This document shows, piece after piece, positions 16,416 through 25,470 of a stretch of 64,000 nt of DNA. Position numbers and translations under genes: made by a program. Position 1 is the stretch's first letter. Every line of letters begins with the position of its first letter. The DNA comes from UBA5239 sp031548025. GTDB taxonomy: Bacteria > Verrucomicrobiota > Lentisphaeria > Victivallales > Victivallaceae. The notes under the pieces are model-generated. The model worked only from the letters and a program-made list of their open reading frames with translations, made no database searches and was not told where the DNA came from. The stretch is taken from the NCBI GenBank assembly GCA_031548025.1, contig JAVBRM010000111.1:1-64000 (forward strand). Direction: 5' to 3'.

Positions 16416-18260
16416 ATGATTGACAATGTCGATAAACTATTTAAAAAGATCGAAGAACTGAAAAAGTCTTCGCAAGCTCCGACCACGATCATGGTTTCCC
16501 TGGGAACCTGCGGGATCGCCGCCGGCGGCAATCCGGTATATGATGCCTTGAAAAACGCCATTGCCGAGCGTAAACTCGAGCATGCTTTCAATCTGATCAA
16601 GGTCGGCTGTATGGGAATGTGCCATTCCGAACCGACGCTGGAAGTGCTTAACAACGAAACCGGCGACCGGGTTTATTACGGTAATGTCACTCCTGAAAAC
16701 GCGGCAGCGATTATCGAAGCCGGGCAGGGAGTGGCGGTCGGTATTCCGATCCTCGAGCGTTCCTGGTATTGCCCGGAAGACGAAGCTCTGGTCGATGCCG
16801 AGAAGCAGATTCAGGCCCGTATCGTATTGCGTAACTGCGGCCGGATCGATCCCGAAAATATCGATGATTATCTGGCCACCGGCGGTTACACCGCGCTGGC
16901 TAAAGTTTTGACCAAAATCAAGCCGGATGAAGCCGTGAAAATGCTGATCGACTCCGGTCTGCGCGGCCGTGGCGGCGGTGGTTTCCCGACCGGTCGTAAA
17001 TGGGATTTTGCCGCCAAGCAGCAGAACAAGAATAAATTCCTGATCTGTAACGCCGACGAAGGCGACCCGGGCGCGTTCATGGACCGTGCTGTGTTGGAAG
17101 GCGACCCCCATTCAGTGCTCGAAGCCATGGCGATCGGCGGTTACTCCATCGGCGCGCACCGTGGGTACATTTATATCCGCGCTGAATATCCGCTGGCGAT
17201 CCAGCGTCTTCAGATTGCGATCAAGCAGGCCGAGGAACTCGGATTGCTCGGCAAGAACATCATGGGAACCGGTTTCGATTTCACAATCGAACTGAAATAC
17301 GGCGCCGGTGCTTTCGTCTGCGGCGAAGAAACCGCTTTGATCCACTCCATCGAAGGCAAGCGCGGTGAGCCGACATACAAGCCGCCGTTCCCGGCCGTGA
17401 AGGGCCTCTGGGAAGAGCCCACCGTGGTCAACAACGTGGAAACTTATGCCAACATACCCGCGATTTTCCGTCGGGGACCGGAATGGTTCCGCAAAATCGG
17501 TACCGACAAATCCCCGGGTACCAAAGTATTCGCCCTGGCCGGCAAGATCGACCGCGTCGGTCTGGTTGAAGTGCCGATCGGTACCAGGCTCCGCAATATT
17601 ATTTTCGGATTGGGCAAAGGTTGCAAGGACGGCAAGGCATTCAAATCCGTCCAGACCGGCGGCCCCTCCGGCGGTTGCATTACCGCGGCCAATGTTGACG
17701 TCGCCATCGATTATGAAACCCTGATCGCGCTCGGTTCGATGATGGGTTCGGGTGGTATGATCGTCATGGACGAAGACGATTGCATGGTCAATATCGCCAA
17801 GTTCTTCCTGGAATTCACCCTCGACGAATCCTGCGGCAAGTGTACTCCGTGCCGGATCGGCAACCGCCGCTTGTTCGATATGCTCCAGCGCATTTGCGAG
17901 GGCAAGGCGGAGGAAGATATCCTGAACCGTCTGCGCACTTTGTCCGAAACCATCAAGGACACCGCGCTTTGCGGCCTGGGCCAGACTTCTCCCAATCCGG
18001 TTTTGTCTACGATGAATAACTTTATCGATGAATACATCGCCCACGTGAAAGACCACAAATGCCCGGCCGGGGTTTGCGTCAAGTTGATTTCTTACAACAT
18101 CAACGACAAATGCGTCGGCTGTACCATGTGTGCGAGAAACTGTCCGGTGAACTGCATCTCCGGCGAGAAGAAACAGAAACACGTCATCGACCAAAGCAAA
18201 TGCATCAAGTGCGGCGTCTGCTACAATTCCTGTAAATTCCATGCCATCGACCGCGCATAA
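16416..18260 (+). CDS. hydB: NAD-linked [FeFe]-hydrogenase, NuoF-like flavoprotein subunit (HydB/HndC type)
   Basis: 614 residues. In order: a thioredoxin-like [2Fe-2S] domain (about 1-110, SLGTCGIAAGG, VGCMGMCHSEP), the NuoF FMN/NADH domain (SGLRGRGGGGFPTGRKWDF, NADEGDPGAFMDR, GAGAFVCGEETALI), an SLBB domain, the [4Fe-4S] motif E-S-C-G-K-C-T-P-C-R, and two C-terminal [4Fe-4S] ferredoxin motifs (CVGCTMCARNCPV, CIKCGVCYNSC). This is the diaphorase half that oxidises or reduces NAD(H), and where flavin-based bifurcation is thought to occur in HydABC enzymes. Confidence 0.93.
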   Translation: MIDNVDKLFKKIEELKKSSQAPTTIMVSLGTCGIAAGGNPVYDALKNAIAERKLEHAFNLIKVGCMGMCHSEPTLEVLNNETGDRVYYGNVTPENAAAIIEAGQGVAVGIPILERSWYCPEDEALVDAEKQIQARIVLRNCGRIDPENIDDYLATGGYTALAKVLTKIKPDEAVKMLIDSGLRGRGGGGFPTGRKWDFAAKQQNKNKFLICNADEGDPGAFMDRAVLEGDPHSVLEAMAIGGYSIGAHRGYIYIRAEYPLAIQRLQIAIKQAEELGLLGKNIMGTGFDFTIELKYGAGAFVCGEETALIHSIEGKRGEPTYKPPFPAVKGLWEEPTVVNNVETYANIPAIFRRGPEWFRKIGTDKSPGTKVFALAGKIDRVGLVEVPIGTRLRNIIFGLGKGCKDGKAFKSVQTGGPSGGCITAANVDVAIDYETLIALGSMMGSGGMIVMDEDDCMVNIAKFFLEFTLDESCGKCTPCRIGNRRLFDMLQRICEGKAEEDILNRLRTLSETIKDTALCGLGQTSPNPVLSTMNNFIDEYIAHVKDHKCPAGVCVKLISYNINDKCVGCTMCARNCPVNCISGEKKQKHVIDQSKCIKCGVCYNSCKFHAIDRA

Positions 18261-18278
18261 CTTAGGAGAAATTAGATA

Positions 18279-20018
18279 ATGGTAAAACTGACTATCAATA
18301 ATATGCCGGTGGAAGTGGATGACAACGCCACGATTCTGGAAGCGGCTCATAAAATCGGCATCAAGATTCCGACTCTCTGTCATTATTCGCTGGATTCCTT
18401 CAGTATCGAGCACCGTCTCGGTTCCTGCCGCATTTGCGTGGTGGAAGTCGAAGGACGCCGCAACCTGGCTCCGTCCTGCTGCACTCCGGTGGCCGAAGGA
18501 ATGATCATCAAGACCAATTCCATTCGCGCCATCAACGCCCGCCGTACCATGCTGGACCTGCTGCTTTCGAACCATCCGAAAGATTGCCTGACCTGCGAAA
18601 AGAACGGCAATTGCGAACTCCAGGAGCTCGCCGGCGAAATGGGCTTGCATCGTTTGCTCTATAAGGGCGAAATGACCAAAACCAAGAAGGACCTCTCCAG
18701 CAAATCAATCGCCCGCGACCCGGCCAAGTGCGTTATGTGCCGCCGCTGCGAAACCGCCTGCAACGTCATTCAGACGGTCGGCGTGTTGACCGGTATCGGC
18801 CGCGGTTTCGAAGTCTTTGTCGGGACTTCCGGCGACCGTCCGTTGACGGAAACGACTTGTACTTTCTGCGGGCAGTGCGTGGCGGCGTGTCCCGTCGGCG
18901 CTTTGACCGAAATGAGCTACATCTACGACGTGTGGCGCGCCCTGAATGATCCGACCAAAACCGTGGTCGTCCAGACCGCTCCGGCGGTCCGGGTGGCGAT
19001 CGGCGAAGAATTCGGCATGGGCCCCGGCAGCATTTCCACCGGGCAGATGGTTCATGGGCTGCGGCTCCTGGGCTTCGACAAGGTATTCGACACCAATTTC
19101 GCGGCGGACCTGACGATCATGGAAGAAACCCATGAACTGATCCAGCGCGTTACCAAGGGTGAAAACCTGCCGATCCTGACCTCTTGCTGTCCCGGCTGGG
19201 TGAAGTTCCTTGAACACCAGTTCCCGGATCTGACCTACATGCCGTCCACCGCCAAGTCTCCGCAGCAGATGTTCGGCGCTATCGCCAAGAGCTACTATGC
19301 CGAAAAGATCGGCAAGCGCCCGGAAGATATCGTGGTGGTTTCGGTGATGCCGTGTCTCTCCAAGAAATACGAAGCGTCGCGTCCTGAATTCAGCAACGCC
19401 AACGGTGTTCCGGAAGTCGATATCGTGATTTCCACCCGTGAGCTTGCCGGTATGTTCAAGGAAGCCGGGGTGGATATCAACAAACTTACTCCGGAAGAAT
19501 ACGACAACCCGCTCGGCGAATCCACGGGTGCCGCGATCATCTTCGGGGCCTCCGGCGGCGTGCTGGAAGCGGCCTTGCGTACCGCGGCCGACTGGATTTC
19601 CAAAGAAGACCTCAAGAGCATCGATTTCACCGCCGTACGCGGCCTGAAAGGGGTCAAGGAAGCGACCGTCAAAGTCGCCGGTATGGATATCAAAGTCGCG
19701 GTCTGTTCCGGACTGGGCAATACCCGCAGAGTTCTGGACAAAATCAAACGCGGCGAAGCCCACTCCCATGCGATCGAAATCATGGCTTGCCCCGGCGGCT
19801 GTCTCAACGGCGGCGGCCAGCCCTATATCCATGGCGATACCACGATCCTGGAAAGACGCAAACAGGCTATCTATGATATCGACAAGGACTGCGAAATCCG
19901 CAAGTCTCATCAGAATCCCGATATCATCAAGTTGTATGAAGAATTCCTGGGAGAGCCCGGCAGCCACAAAGCGCACGAGCTTCTCCACACCTCTTATACC
20001 GGCCGTACCGGCGACTGA
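18279..20018 (+). CDS. hydA: [FeFe]-hydrogenase catalytic subunit (group A, HydA/HndD type)
   Basis: 579 residues. An N-terminal plant-type [2Fe-2S] domain is followed by the His-Cys3 [4Fe-4S] site (H99, C103, C106, C112) and two [4Fe-4S] motifs around 151-204. The H-cluster domain has all three signatures: TSCCPGW (301-307; C303 proton path, C304 ligand), MPCLSKKYE (from 357, C359), and MACPGGCLNGGGQP (C504, C508). It therefore looks catalytically intact. It would reoxidise NADH and ferredoxin by making H2 during fermentation. No HydE, HydF or HydG maturase lies in this window. Confidence 0.95.
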   Translation: MVKLTINNMPVEVDDNATILEAAHKIGIKIPTLCHYSLDSFSIEHRLGSCRICVVEVEGRRNLAPSCCTPVAEGMIIKTNSIRAINARRTMLDLLLSNHPKDCLTCEKNGNCELQELAGEMGLHRLLYKGEMTKTKKDLSSKSIARDPAKCVMCRRCETACNVIQTVGVLTGIGRGFEVFVGTSGDRPLTETTCTFCGQCVAACPVGALTEMSYIYDVWRALNDPTKTVVVQTAPAVRVAIGEEFGMGPGSISTGQMVHGLRLLGFDKVFDTNFAADLTIMEETHELIQRVTKGENLPILTSCCPGWVKFLEHQFPDLTYMPSTAKSPQQMFGAIAKSYYAEKIGKRPEDIVVVSVMPCLSKKYEASRPEFSNANGVPEVDIVISTRELAGMFKEAGVDINKLTPEEYDNPLGESTGAAIIFGASGGVLEAALRTAADWISKEDLKSIDFTAVRGLKGVKEATVKVAGMDIKVAVCSGLGNTRRVLDKIKRGEAHSHAIEIMACPGGCLNGGGQPYIHGDTTILERRKQAIYDIDKDCEIRKSHQNPDIIKLYEEFLGEPGSHKAHELLHTSYTGRTGD

Positions 20019-20041
20019 TAAAAAGGTATATCAGGTAAAAC

Positions 20042-20070
20042 AAAAAACCCTCCGCGAGGAGGGTTTTTTT
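20042..20070. terminator. Bidirectional terminator between hydA and the SDR gene
   Basis: A 6-bp stem CCCTCC/GGAGGG with GCGA loop is flanked by A6 and T7, so it can terminate both the rightward hydrogenase operon and the leftward sugar-acid operon, whose last stop codon is at 20084. Confidence 0.9.
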
Positions 20071-20083
20071 GAGCGGATATTTT

Positions 20084-20815
20084 TTACTTTGAACCACGGG
20101 CCAGCTTGCGCTCGACTCCGCCGTCGATGATGATGCTTTGACCGTTGATAAAGGTGCTTTGGTCAGAGGCCAGAAAGACGGCGAGTTCGCCGACGTCCTG
20201 TGGCGTACCCAGCCGCCGCACCGGGATGCCGGAGGCGATCTCTATCTCGTCGAAACCGGGCTGCGAGCTCATCCTGTCCACTTGGATATAACCCGGTGCG
20301 ATGTTGTTCACCCGGATACCCAGGGGGCCGCCTTCCAGCGCCAGCGCGCCGGTCATGGAGTGAATGGCGCCTTTGCTCATGGCATAGAGGACCCGTCCCG
20401 GCACGGTCGACTGCATCTGCACCGATCCGATGTTGATGATGCTGCCGCCGTAGGGCATCAGTTTCATTTCATTCAGGCAGCAGAAAAGAGTGCCGCGGAC
20501 GTTCATATCAGTCAGCTTCTCGTAGAGTTCGTAATCGATCGATTCGAACGGAACATTGCCGGGGTCCCAACCTGCGTTGTTGACCGCGATATCCAGCTTG
20601 CCCCATAAACGCTTGACCTCCGCAAAAAGCGCTTCGATGCCTTCCGGCCGGTCGAGTTCCGCCTGGAAGAAATGCCCTTTGATTTCACGCATATCTGCGG
20701 ATTCGCGGCGGTAATGGATCAGCACCTCGGCTCCGGCTTCCGCCAGGGCTTGCGCTATGCCCAGCCCAATGCCACGGGCCGCTCCCGTAACCAATGCTTT
20801 TTTGCCGTTTAACAT
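20084..20815 (-). CDS. Short-chain dehydrogenase/reductase
   Basis: 243 residues. The cofactor motif T-G-A-A-R-G-I-G is at 10-17, then N-N-A-G after strand 4, and the catalytic Y-A-M-S-K (Tyr and Lys) with the Ser of GSVQMQS before it. IIIDGGV near the end is typical of classical SDRs such as sugar or gluconate dehydrogenases. It overlaps the aldolase gene by 7 bases and is the last gene of the operon starting at 26499. In that context it probably oxidises the sugar to its lactone or acid, or reduces the product aldehyde; this is inference. Confidence 0.88.
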   Translation of the reverse strand: MLNGKKALVTGAARGIGLGIAQALAEAGAEVLIHYRRESADMREIKGHFFQAELDRPEGIEALFAEVKRLWGKLDIAVNNAGWDPGNVPFESIDYELYEKLTDMNVRGTLFCCLNEMKLMPYGGSIINIGSVQMQSTVPGRVLYAMSKGAIHSMTGALALEGGPLGIRVNNIAPGYIQVDRMSSQPGFDEIEIASGIPVRRLGTPQDVGELAVFLASDQSTFINGQSIIIDGGVERKLARGSK

Positions 20816-21711
20816 ACCGCGAATTCCTTTTGAATCATCGCGAAAAGTTCATCAAAAAGCCGGTCGGATATCTCATCCGCCACATGGCCGGGATGACGGC
20901 AATAAGCACTGTCGGTCAGGCCGCGGCGTCTGAGGATTTCTTTTTCGTAATGGATGATCATTTCGACATCTTGCCGGATATGGTTGAGCACGGAATTCAA
21001 TTTATCGTGCAACGGCTGGGCATCTTCGCCGTTTTGCAGTTGCTGCCAGATTCTGGCGTAAATATCGACCATGGACGGACCCGGCATAACCCCGGAGGCC
21101 CCGCGCCGGAAACCTTCGATCATCTGGAAACCGGCATTGCCGACAAATATTTTGCGGTCGGAATCCAGCAGCGACCGGAGTTTGGAAATATACGCGCCGG
21201 GCGGTTTGCATTCGATCTTGAAATAACGCAGATTGCGGTGTTTTTGCGCCAGGTTCAGGAGTACCTCGGGAGCGATGCCCACTCCGGTCTGCTCCGGGGC
21301 ATATTGGAACATGACGGGGATTTTCACGCTTGCACAAACCGCATCGATATGGTCGAACAGAGCTTTTCCGCCGGGCTTCAGGAAAAACGGCGGCAGTACC
21401 ATCATGCAGTCCGCGCCGGAGGCCTCAATTCGCCCGGCCCATTTGACCGCGACTTCGGTGGCGTGCCGGGTATTCGAAACAATTGCCGGAACGCCGTTGG
21501 CGTGGCATACTTCGACCGTAATGTCGATCAGTTTTTCTTCTTCGTCGCGGTCCAGTTTGTAGTACTCGCCGGCGATGCCGAACAGAGTCAGTGCGTTGGC
21601 GCCGAGCCCGATCATTTTCTCGCAGCAACGGCGGTACCCTTCATAATTAAAACTGCCGTCGGCATGAAAAACCGCCGGGGCAATCGGACATATTCCGGTA
21701 ATTTCCGTCAT
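20809..21711 (-). CDS. DapA/N-acetylneuraminate lyase family aldolase
   Basis: 300 residues, usual length. The TIM-barrel class I aldolase motif is intact: Y137 in FQYAPEQTG and Schiff-base K165 in LRYFKIECKPPG; IAGEYYKL replaces the DapA G-T-T-G-E loop. The active-site loops differ from true dihydrodipicolinate synthase, and the operon points to a 2-keto-3-deoxy sugar-acid aldolase giving pyruvate and an aldehyde. Its start overlaps the stop of the GH28-like gene (ATGA). Confidence 0.87.
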   Translation of the reverse strand: MTEITGICPIAPAVFHADGSFNYEGYRRCCEKMIGLGANALTLFGIAGEYYKLDRDEEEKLIDITVEVCHANGVPAIVSNTRHATEVAVKWAGRIEASGADCMMVLPPFFLKPGGKALFDHIDAVCASVKIPVMFQYAPEQTGVGIAPEVLLNLAQKHRNLRYFKIECKPPGAYISKLRSLLDSDRKIFVGNAGFQMIEGFRRGASGVMPGPSMVDIYARIWQQLQNGEDAQPLHDKLNSVLNHIRQDVEMIIHYEKEILRRRGLTDSAYCRHPGHVADEISDRLFDELFAMIQKEFAVC

Positions 21712-23771
21712 TGAATTTCCTCCTGAATGACTTTAATGTTTTCGGCAAATTTATATTCTTCCCAAAATAGCTGGGAGGCGGGACAGCTGTTCGTCCGGCA
21801 GTTGAAGACGATATTGCGAAATACGATATCGGTAACCCGGTGGCCTTGATCAAATCCGCATATACAGCCCGGAAAATGCGGGTGCTCGCTGTAGTAATTG
21901 CGCACTTCCACGTCCTGAATTTGCCCGCGTTCGTCATCGGTAGTATAATAGCTCGGAGCAATCAGGAAACCGAAGTCGATCTGCGGCGCTTTCCCCTCCA
22001 CATAGATGCGGTTGTAACGGACATGCCGCACTATGGAATGATCGATGATGCGCATATGGATCGGGACGTGACGGTTGTGGATGACCTTGATGTCTTCAAA
22101 TAGAATATCTTCCAGTAAATCCCCCTGGGAAGTATGGCCGATTTCCAGAGCGCAACCACAGCGGTCGTTCCACAAAACCAGATCGCGGAAGACCAGATGC
22201 CCGGATTTCATAGCGAATGAGCGGCGGGTTTTGATGGCCACACAGTCGTCGTTGCATTTCATGAAACAATGTTCCACTCGCAGGTCGATGCAGGAGCGGG
22301 GCTGAATTCCATCGTTGTTCAGAATCCAGGAAATCGTCTTATAATTGCGTACCGTGCAATGTTCGACTCCGGAAATCACGAAATTCCAGAATTGCGGGTT
22401 GTAAACCAGCGGCCCATCGTAAGCCAGGTTGCGGCCTCGATGGAAACAAATAAAACCTTCGTGACCGGCATCGGCAATCCATTTTTCGCCCATTCGATTG
22501 CCGCGGTTTTCGCCGACATCGCGTTGACAGCGGGTACCGTCGAGAATTCCCTGTCCGCGAATGGCGGCGTTTTCGACCTGTTCGGCGCGGACTCCGGAGC
22601 GAATCACTGCGCCGCGTTCCAGGAAGATCTCCTTATTCGATTCCAGGAAAAGCAAACGCCCCTCAATATCGTGAAGCCCCGGGAGAAACAACAAAACGTC
22701 GGCTTCATCGCCGCAGCGCAAATCTTCCGGTTGATGAAGGCCGGGAGAAACCGCTTTGACACGCCGTCCATTTTCTTCGAAATCCATGATTTCATCACCC
22801 AGGATATAGACGGTATATGCCGCGGCATCGTCGCGGTGATAGTTGATTTCCAGCGTGCCGTAACGCGGCGTCGGCAAGGTGAAATCCACGTTTTTGCCAT
22901 TGATCGCCACCGGGATCGATTCTTGCAACGATGGCCGGAAGATGGCGCTGTATACTTGAGTGGGAAAATCGAGATGAACCTCCACCGCTCCCGTGGAAGC
23001 GTATGAGAAAAATCCCTCGGCTCCGCCGTTGGCGTGCGGATGCAACATCATGGAAGTCGTCTGCCCGACCGCGACATGACGCCAGCCGGAATTTCCGGCG
23101 GTACGCAAGCGGGCACGGATCACCGCCGGACGAATTCCCGGCAGAAAATTTTCCGAACGCAAGGCCGGGGCAGGGCGCTTGGCATAAGTTTGGGCCGAGA
23201 CCAGATGCATTCCGTTTGCCAGCATAATTTCCCGACGTTTTGGCGAGGGCTCGCCGCGGTCGAGCGAATAAATCCGAAGCGCGCTGCCGCCGAAATAGTG
23301 TTCCATGTAAACCTGCAGCAGAACCCGCGAAGTATACTGGTCGAACTGCGGGTCGTCAAAACACGCCATGTCGAAGATAGTTTCAATGGCGATTACGTTT
23401 TCGTATTCGGGTATCGTTTTACCGGAATATTTATTCTGGCGGGTAAATAACTCGCTCAAGTAATATTGTTGACGGCTGATCGATTCCGGTGAAAATGGAA
23501 CCCGATTGCCCTTGGTCACCGGGACCAGTTGCAGAAAAATTCCATTTCGGTAAATTGCTTCCAGCGCGTAGTCCAGTTCGTCTGTATTCTGCGGATTTTC
23601 ATCGTCAAGTTCCAGGCGGATCAGGTTCACTTGTTCCCGGCGAAATTCGAGCAGCAGCGCATCCAATTCCGCCTGACCGCAGAGTTTCAGGTCGCGGGCG
23701 GAAATGTCCAGTTCATTGCCTTCGATATCGCAGAAAAGTTCGTTTTTTACGGTCCAAGGAGAAAAATTCAT
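21708..23771 (-). CDS. GH28-like right-handed beta-helix glycosidase with N-terminal TIM-barrel-like remnant
   Basis: 687 residues without a signal peptide. The C-terminal half is a parallel beta-helix of the polygalacturonase clan: GAVIRSGV..AIRGQGILDGTR, WILNNDGIQPRSCIDLRVEHCFMKCNDDCVAIK (the N-x-D and D-D acid pair) and EIGHTSQGDLLEDI. The middle (about 200-380) looks like the beta-sandwich seen before the helix in dextranase-like enzymes. Residues about 30-190 resemble part of a glycosidase TIM barrel (RREQVNLIRLEL, YRNGIFLQLVPV, NVIAIETIFD) but show no catalytic Glu pair. It probably cleaves a uronic-acid or similar oligosaccharide in the cytoplasm, feeding the dehydratase and aldolase. 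A GAGG ribosome site precedes the start. Confidence 0.75.
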   Translation of the reverse strand: MNFSPWTVKNELFCDIEGNELDISARDLKLCGQAELDALLLEFRREQVNLIRLELDDENPQNTDELDYALEAIYRNGIFLQLVPVTKGNRVPFSPESISRQQYYLSELFTRQNKYSGKTIPEYENVIAIETIFDMACFDDPQFDQYTSRVLLQVYMEHYFGGSALRIYSLDRGEPSPKRREIMLANGMHLVSAQTYAKRPAPALRSENFLPGIRPAVIRARLRTAGNSGWRHVAVGQTTSMMLHPHANGGAEGFFSYASTGAVEVHLDFPTQVYSAIFRPSLQESIPVAINGKNVDFTLPTPRYGTLEINYHRDDAAAYTVYILGDEIMDFEENGRRVKAVSPGLHQPEDLRCGDEADVLLFLPGLHDIEGRLLFLESNKEIFLERGAVIRSGVRAEQVENAAIRGQGILDGTRCQRDVGENRGNRMGEKWIADAGHEGFICFHRGRNLAYDGPLVYNPQFWNFVISGVEHCTVRNYKTISWILNNDGIQPRSCIDLRVEHCFMKCNDDCVAIKTRRSFAMKSGHLVFRDLVLWNDRCGCALEIGHTSQGDLLEDILFEDIKVIHNRHVPIHMRIIDHSIVRHVRYNRIYVEGKAPQIDFGFLIAPSYYTTDDERGQIQDVEVRNYYSEHPHFPGCICGFDQGHRVTDIVFRNIVFNCRTNSCPASQLFWEEYKFAENIKVIQEEIQ

Positions 23772-23785
23772 GGTCTAACCTCAGT

Positions 23786-25462
23786 TTATAAATATGGGAA
23801 ATCGCATCCCTGGTCTGCCTGCATGACATTATCGATGTAATGGCGGACGAAACCACGGGTGAATTTTTCTTTGGTCTCAAAAGTCACGGTTTGCAACCGG
23901 GCCGCGATTTCAGCATCGGTCAACTCGACTTCGATAACGCCGTTCTCCACATCCAGATGAACAATATCGCCGTCGCGCACCGCGCCGAGCGGTCCACCCG
24001 CCGCCGCTTCCGGACAGGCGTGGAGGACCACAGTACCAAATGCGCCGCCACTCATCCGGGCGTCGGTGATCCGGACGTAATCTTTGATACCGCGCTTGTA
24101 AAGCTTCGGCGGGATCGGCATGTAATTGCCGAATTCCGGCATGCCGGGAGCACCCTTGGGACCATAGCCGCGTAGGATGATCGCTTTGTTTTCATCCATG
24201 TCGGAATTCTCGTCGAGGAGATATTTTTCGGCGGCGGGAAGGGTGTCGAATACCCGGGCTTCGCCGCGGAATTTCAGGATCGAGGCGGCGGAGCGCTTGA
24301 TCACCGCGCCGCGCGGAGCCAGATTGCCGCGCAGAACGGCAATTCCGCCGTTGGCCGCCAATGGTTTGTCGATGGCGGCAATGACTTCGCGATTATAAGA
24401 TTCAGGGGCTCCGGTGAGATTTTCTTTCAATGTTTTGCCCGTTACGGTCATGACATTTGTATTGATAACGCCTTCCAGTTCTTTCAATAAAGATTGAACA
24501 CCGCCGGCATTGTGAAATTCGATGCCGACCGTGCCTTTGCCGGCCGGTTTGACATTGACCAGCAGAGGGGTCCGTTCACTGATTTCGTGAAATAAACTTA
24601 AAGGCAATTCGATTCCGGCGCGCCGCGCAATCGCAGTCAGGTGAATGATCAAATTGGTTGAACCACCGGAAGCCATCAATACGGTAATGCAGTTTTTCAG
24701 GGCGTCGAGCGTCAGGATGTCCATGACCTTGATATCGGCCTCGATCAGCTTCATGATCTGGCGGCCGGATTCTTCGGCGTAACGCATTTTTTCCGCCGAA
24801 ACCGCCAGCGCGGTCGCCGAACCGGGCAGGGCCAGGCCCAGCGATTCGGTGGCGCACTGCATACTGTTGGCCGTCCCCATGATCGGACAGGCTCCGACGC
24901 TGCCGTATAAACAGCCCTCGATGCTCTGCAGTTCGCATTCACTGATTTCACCGGCGAGATGCTGAGTCCAGAGCTTGAAACTGTCGGTACCGCAAGCCAG
25001 GGATTCGCCCCGGTAATTGCCGGGCAGCATCGGACCGCCCGGAACGAAAATCATCGGCTTGTTGGCCGAGACCGCCGCCATCAGTTGAGCCGGAACGCTC
25101 TTGTCGCAGGAGCCCAGCAGGACCACGCCGTCGAAGGGATGCCGGGCGATCAGTTCCTCGGTGGTCATCGCCAGCAGATTACGGTAAATCAGGCTGGAAA
25201 TGTCGAAAAACACCTCGCAGATCGACAATGTGTTTACTTCCAGTGGAAAGCCGCCCGCCGCCCACACTCCGCGCTTGACCGCATCGGCCAGCTGCCGGAA
25301 ATGAAAATGCCCGGGATTGGTTTCCGCCCAGGTGTTGATGATGCCGACGATCGGGCGCTCGAGGTCGGCGTCGGTGTAGCCCATGCTTTTGATCAGGGCG
25401 CGCCGCAGCAAGCATTGGCGGGTACCCGGTTTAAGCCATTTTTTTGAATTTGAATTTTCCAT
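23786..25462 (-). CDS. IlvD/Edd family dehydratase, probably a sugar-acid dehydratase
   Basis: 558 residues. Family hallmarks: LLGSCDKSVPAQLMA (C119, cluster ligand), GSVGACPIMGTANSMQ (C192), VLMASGGSTNLIIHL and VRITDARMSGGAFGTVVLHACPEAAAGGPLGAV. In biosynthesis this fold makes branched-chain 2-keto acids, but here it lies between a sugar regulator and a glycosidase-aldolase-SDR set, with no ilv genes near, so dehydration of an aldonic acid to the 2-keto-3-deoxy acid is the better reading. Fourteen bases separate it from the GH28-like gene. Confidence 0.85.
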   Translation of the reverse strand: MENSNSKKWLKPGTRQCLLRRALIKSMGYTDADLERPIVGIINTWAETNPGHFHFRQLADAVKRGVWAAGGFPLEVNTLSICEVFFDISSLIYRNLLAMTTEELIARHPFDGVVLLGSCDKSVPAQLMAAVSANKPMIFVPGGPMLPGNYRGESLACGTDSFKLWTQHLAGEISECELQSIEGCLYGSVGACPIMGTANSMQCATESLGLALPGSATALAVSAEKMRYAEESGRQIMKLIEADIKVMDILTLDALKNCITVLMASGGSTNLIIHLTAIARRAGIELPLSLFHEISERTPLLVNVKPAGKGTVGIEFHNAGGVQSLLKELEGVINTNVMTVTGKTLKENLTGAPESYNREVIAAIDKPLAANGGIAVLRGNLAPRGAVIKRSAASILKFRGEARVFDTLPAAEKYLLDENSDMDENKAIILRGYGPKGAPGMPEFGNYMPIPPKLYKRGIKDYVRITDARMSGGAFGTVVLHACPEAAAGGPLGAVRDGDIVHLDVENGVIEVELTDAEIAARLQTVTFETKEKFTRGFVRHYIDNVMQADQGCDFPYL

Positions 25463-25470
25463 GACATCAC

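Noticed and set aside
17112..18650. 512-codon minus-strand frame opposite the hydrogenase genes
   Set aside because: Long only because of the codon pattern of the real genes; the sense strand encodes unmistakable HydB and HydA.
20809..21711. Lysine biosynthesis dapA
   Set aside because: The active-site T-T loop is replaced, and the context is catabolic; family aldolase of other specificity is more likely.
23786..25462. Branched-chain amino acid biosynthesis (ilvD proper)
   Set aside because: No ilvB, ilvC or leu genes are near; the operon holds a sugar regulator, glycosidase-like protein, aldolase and SDR.
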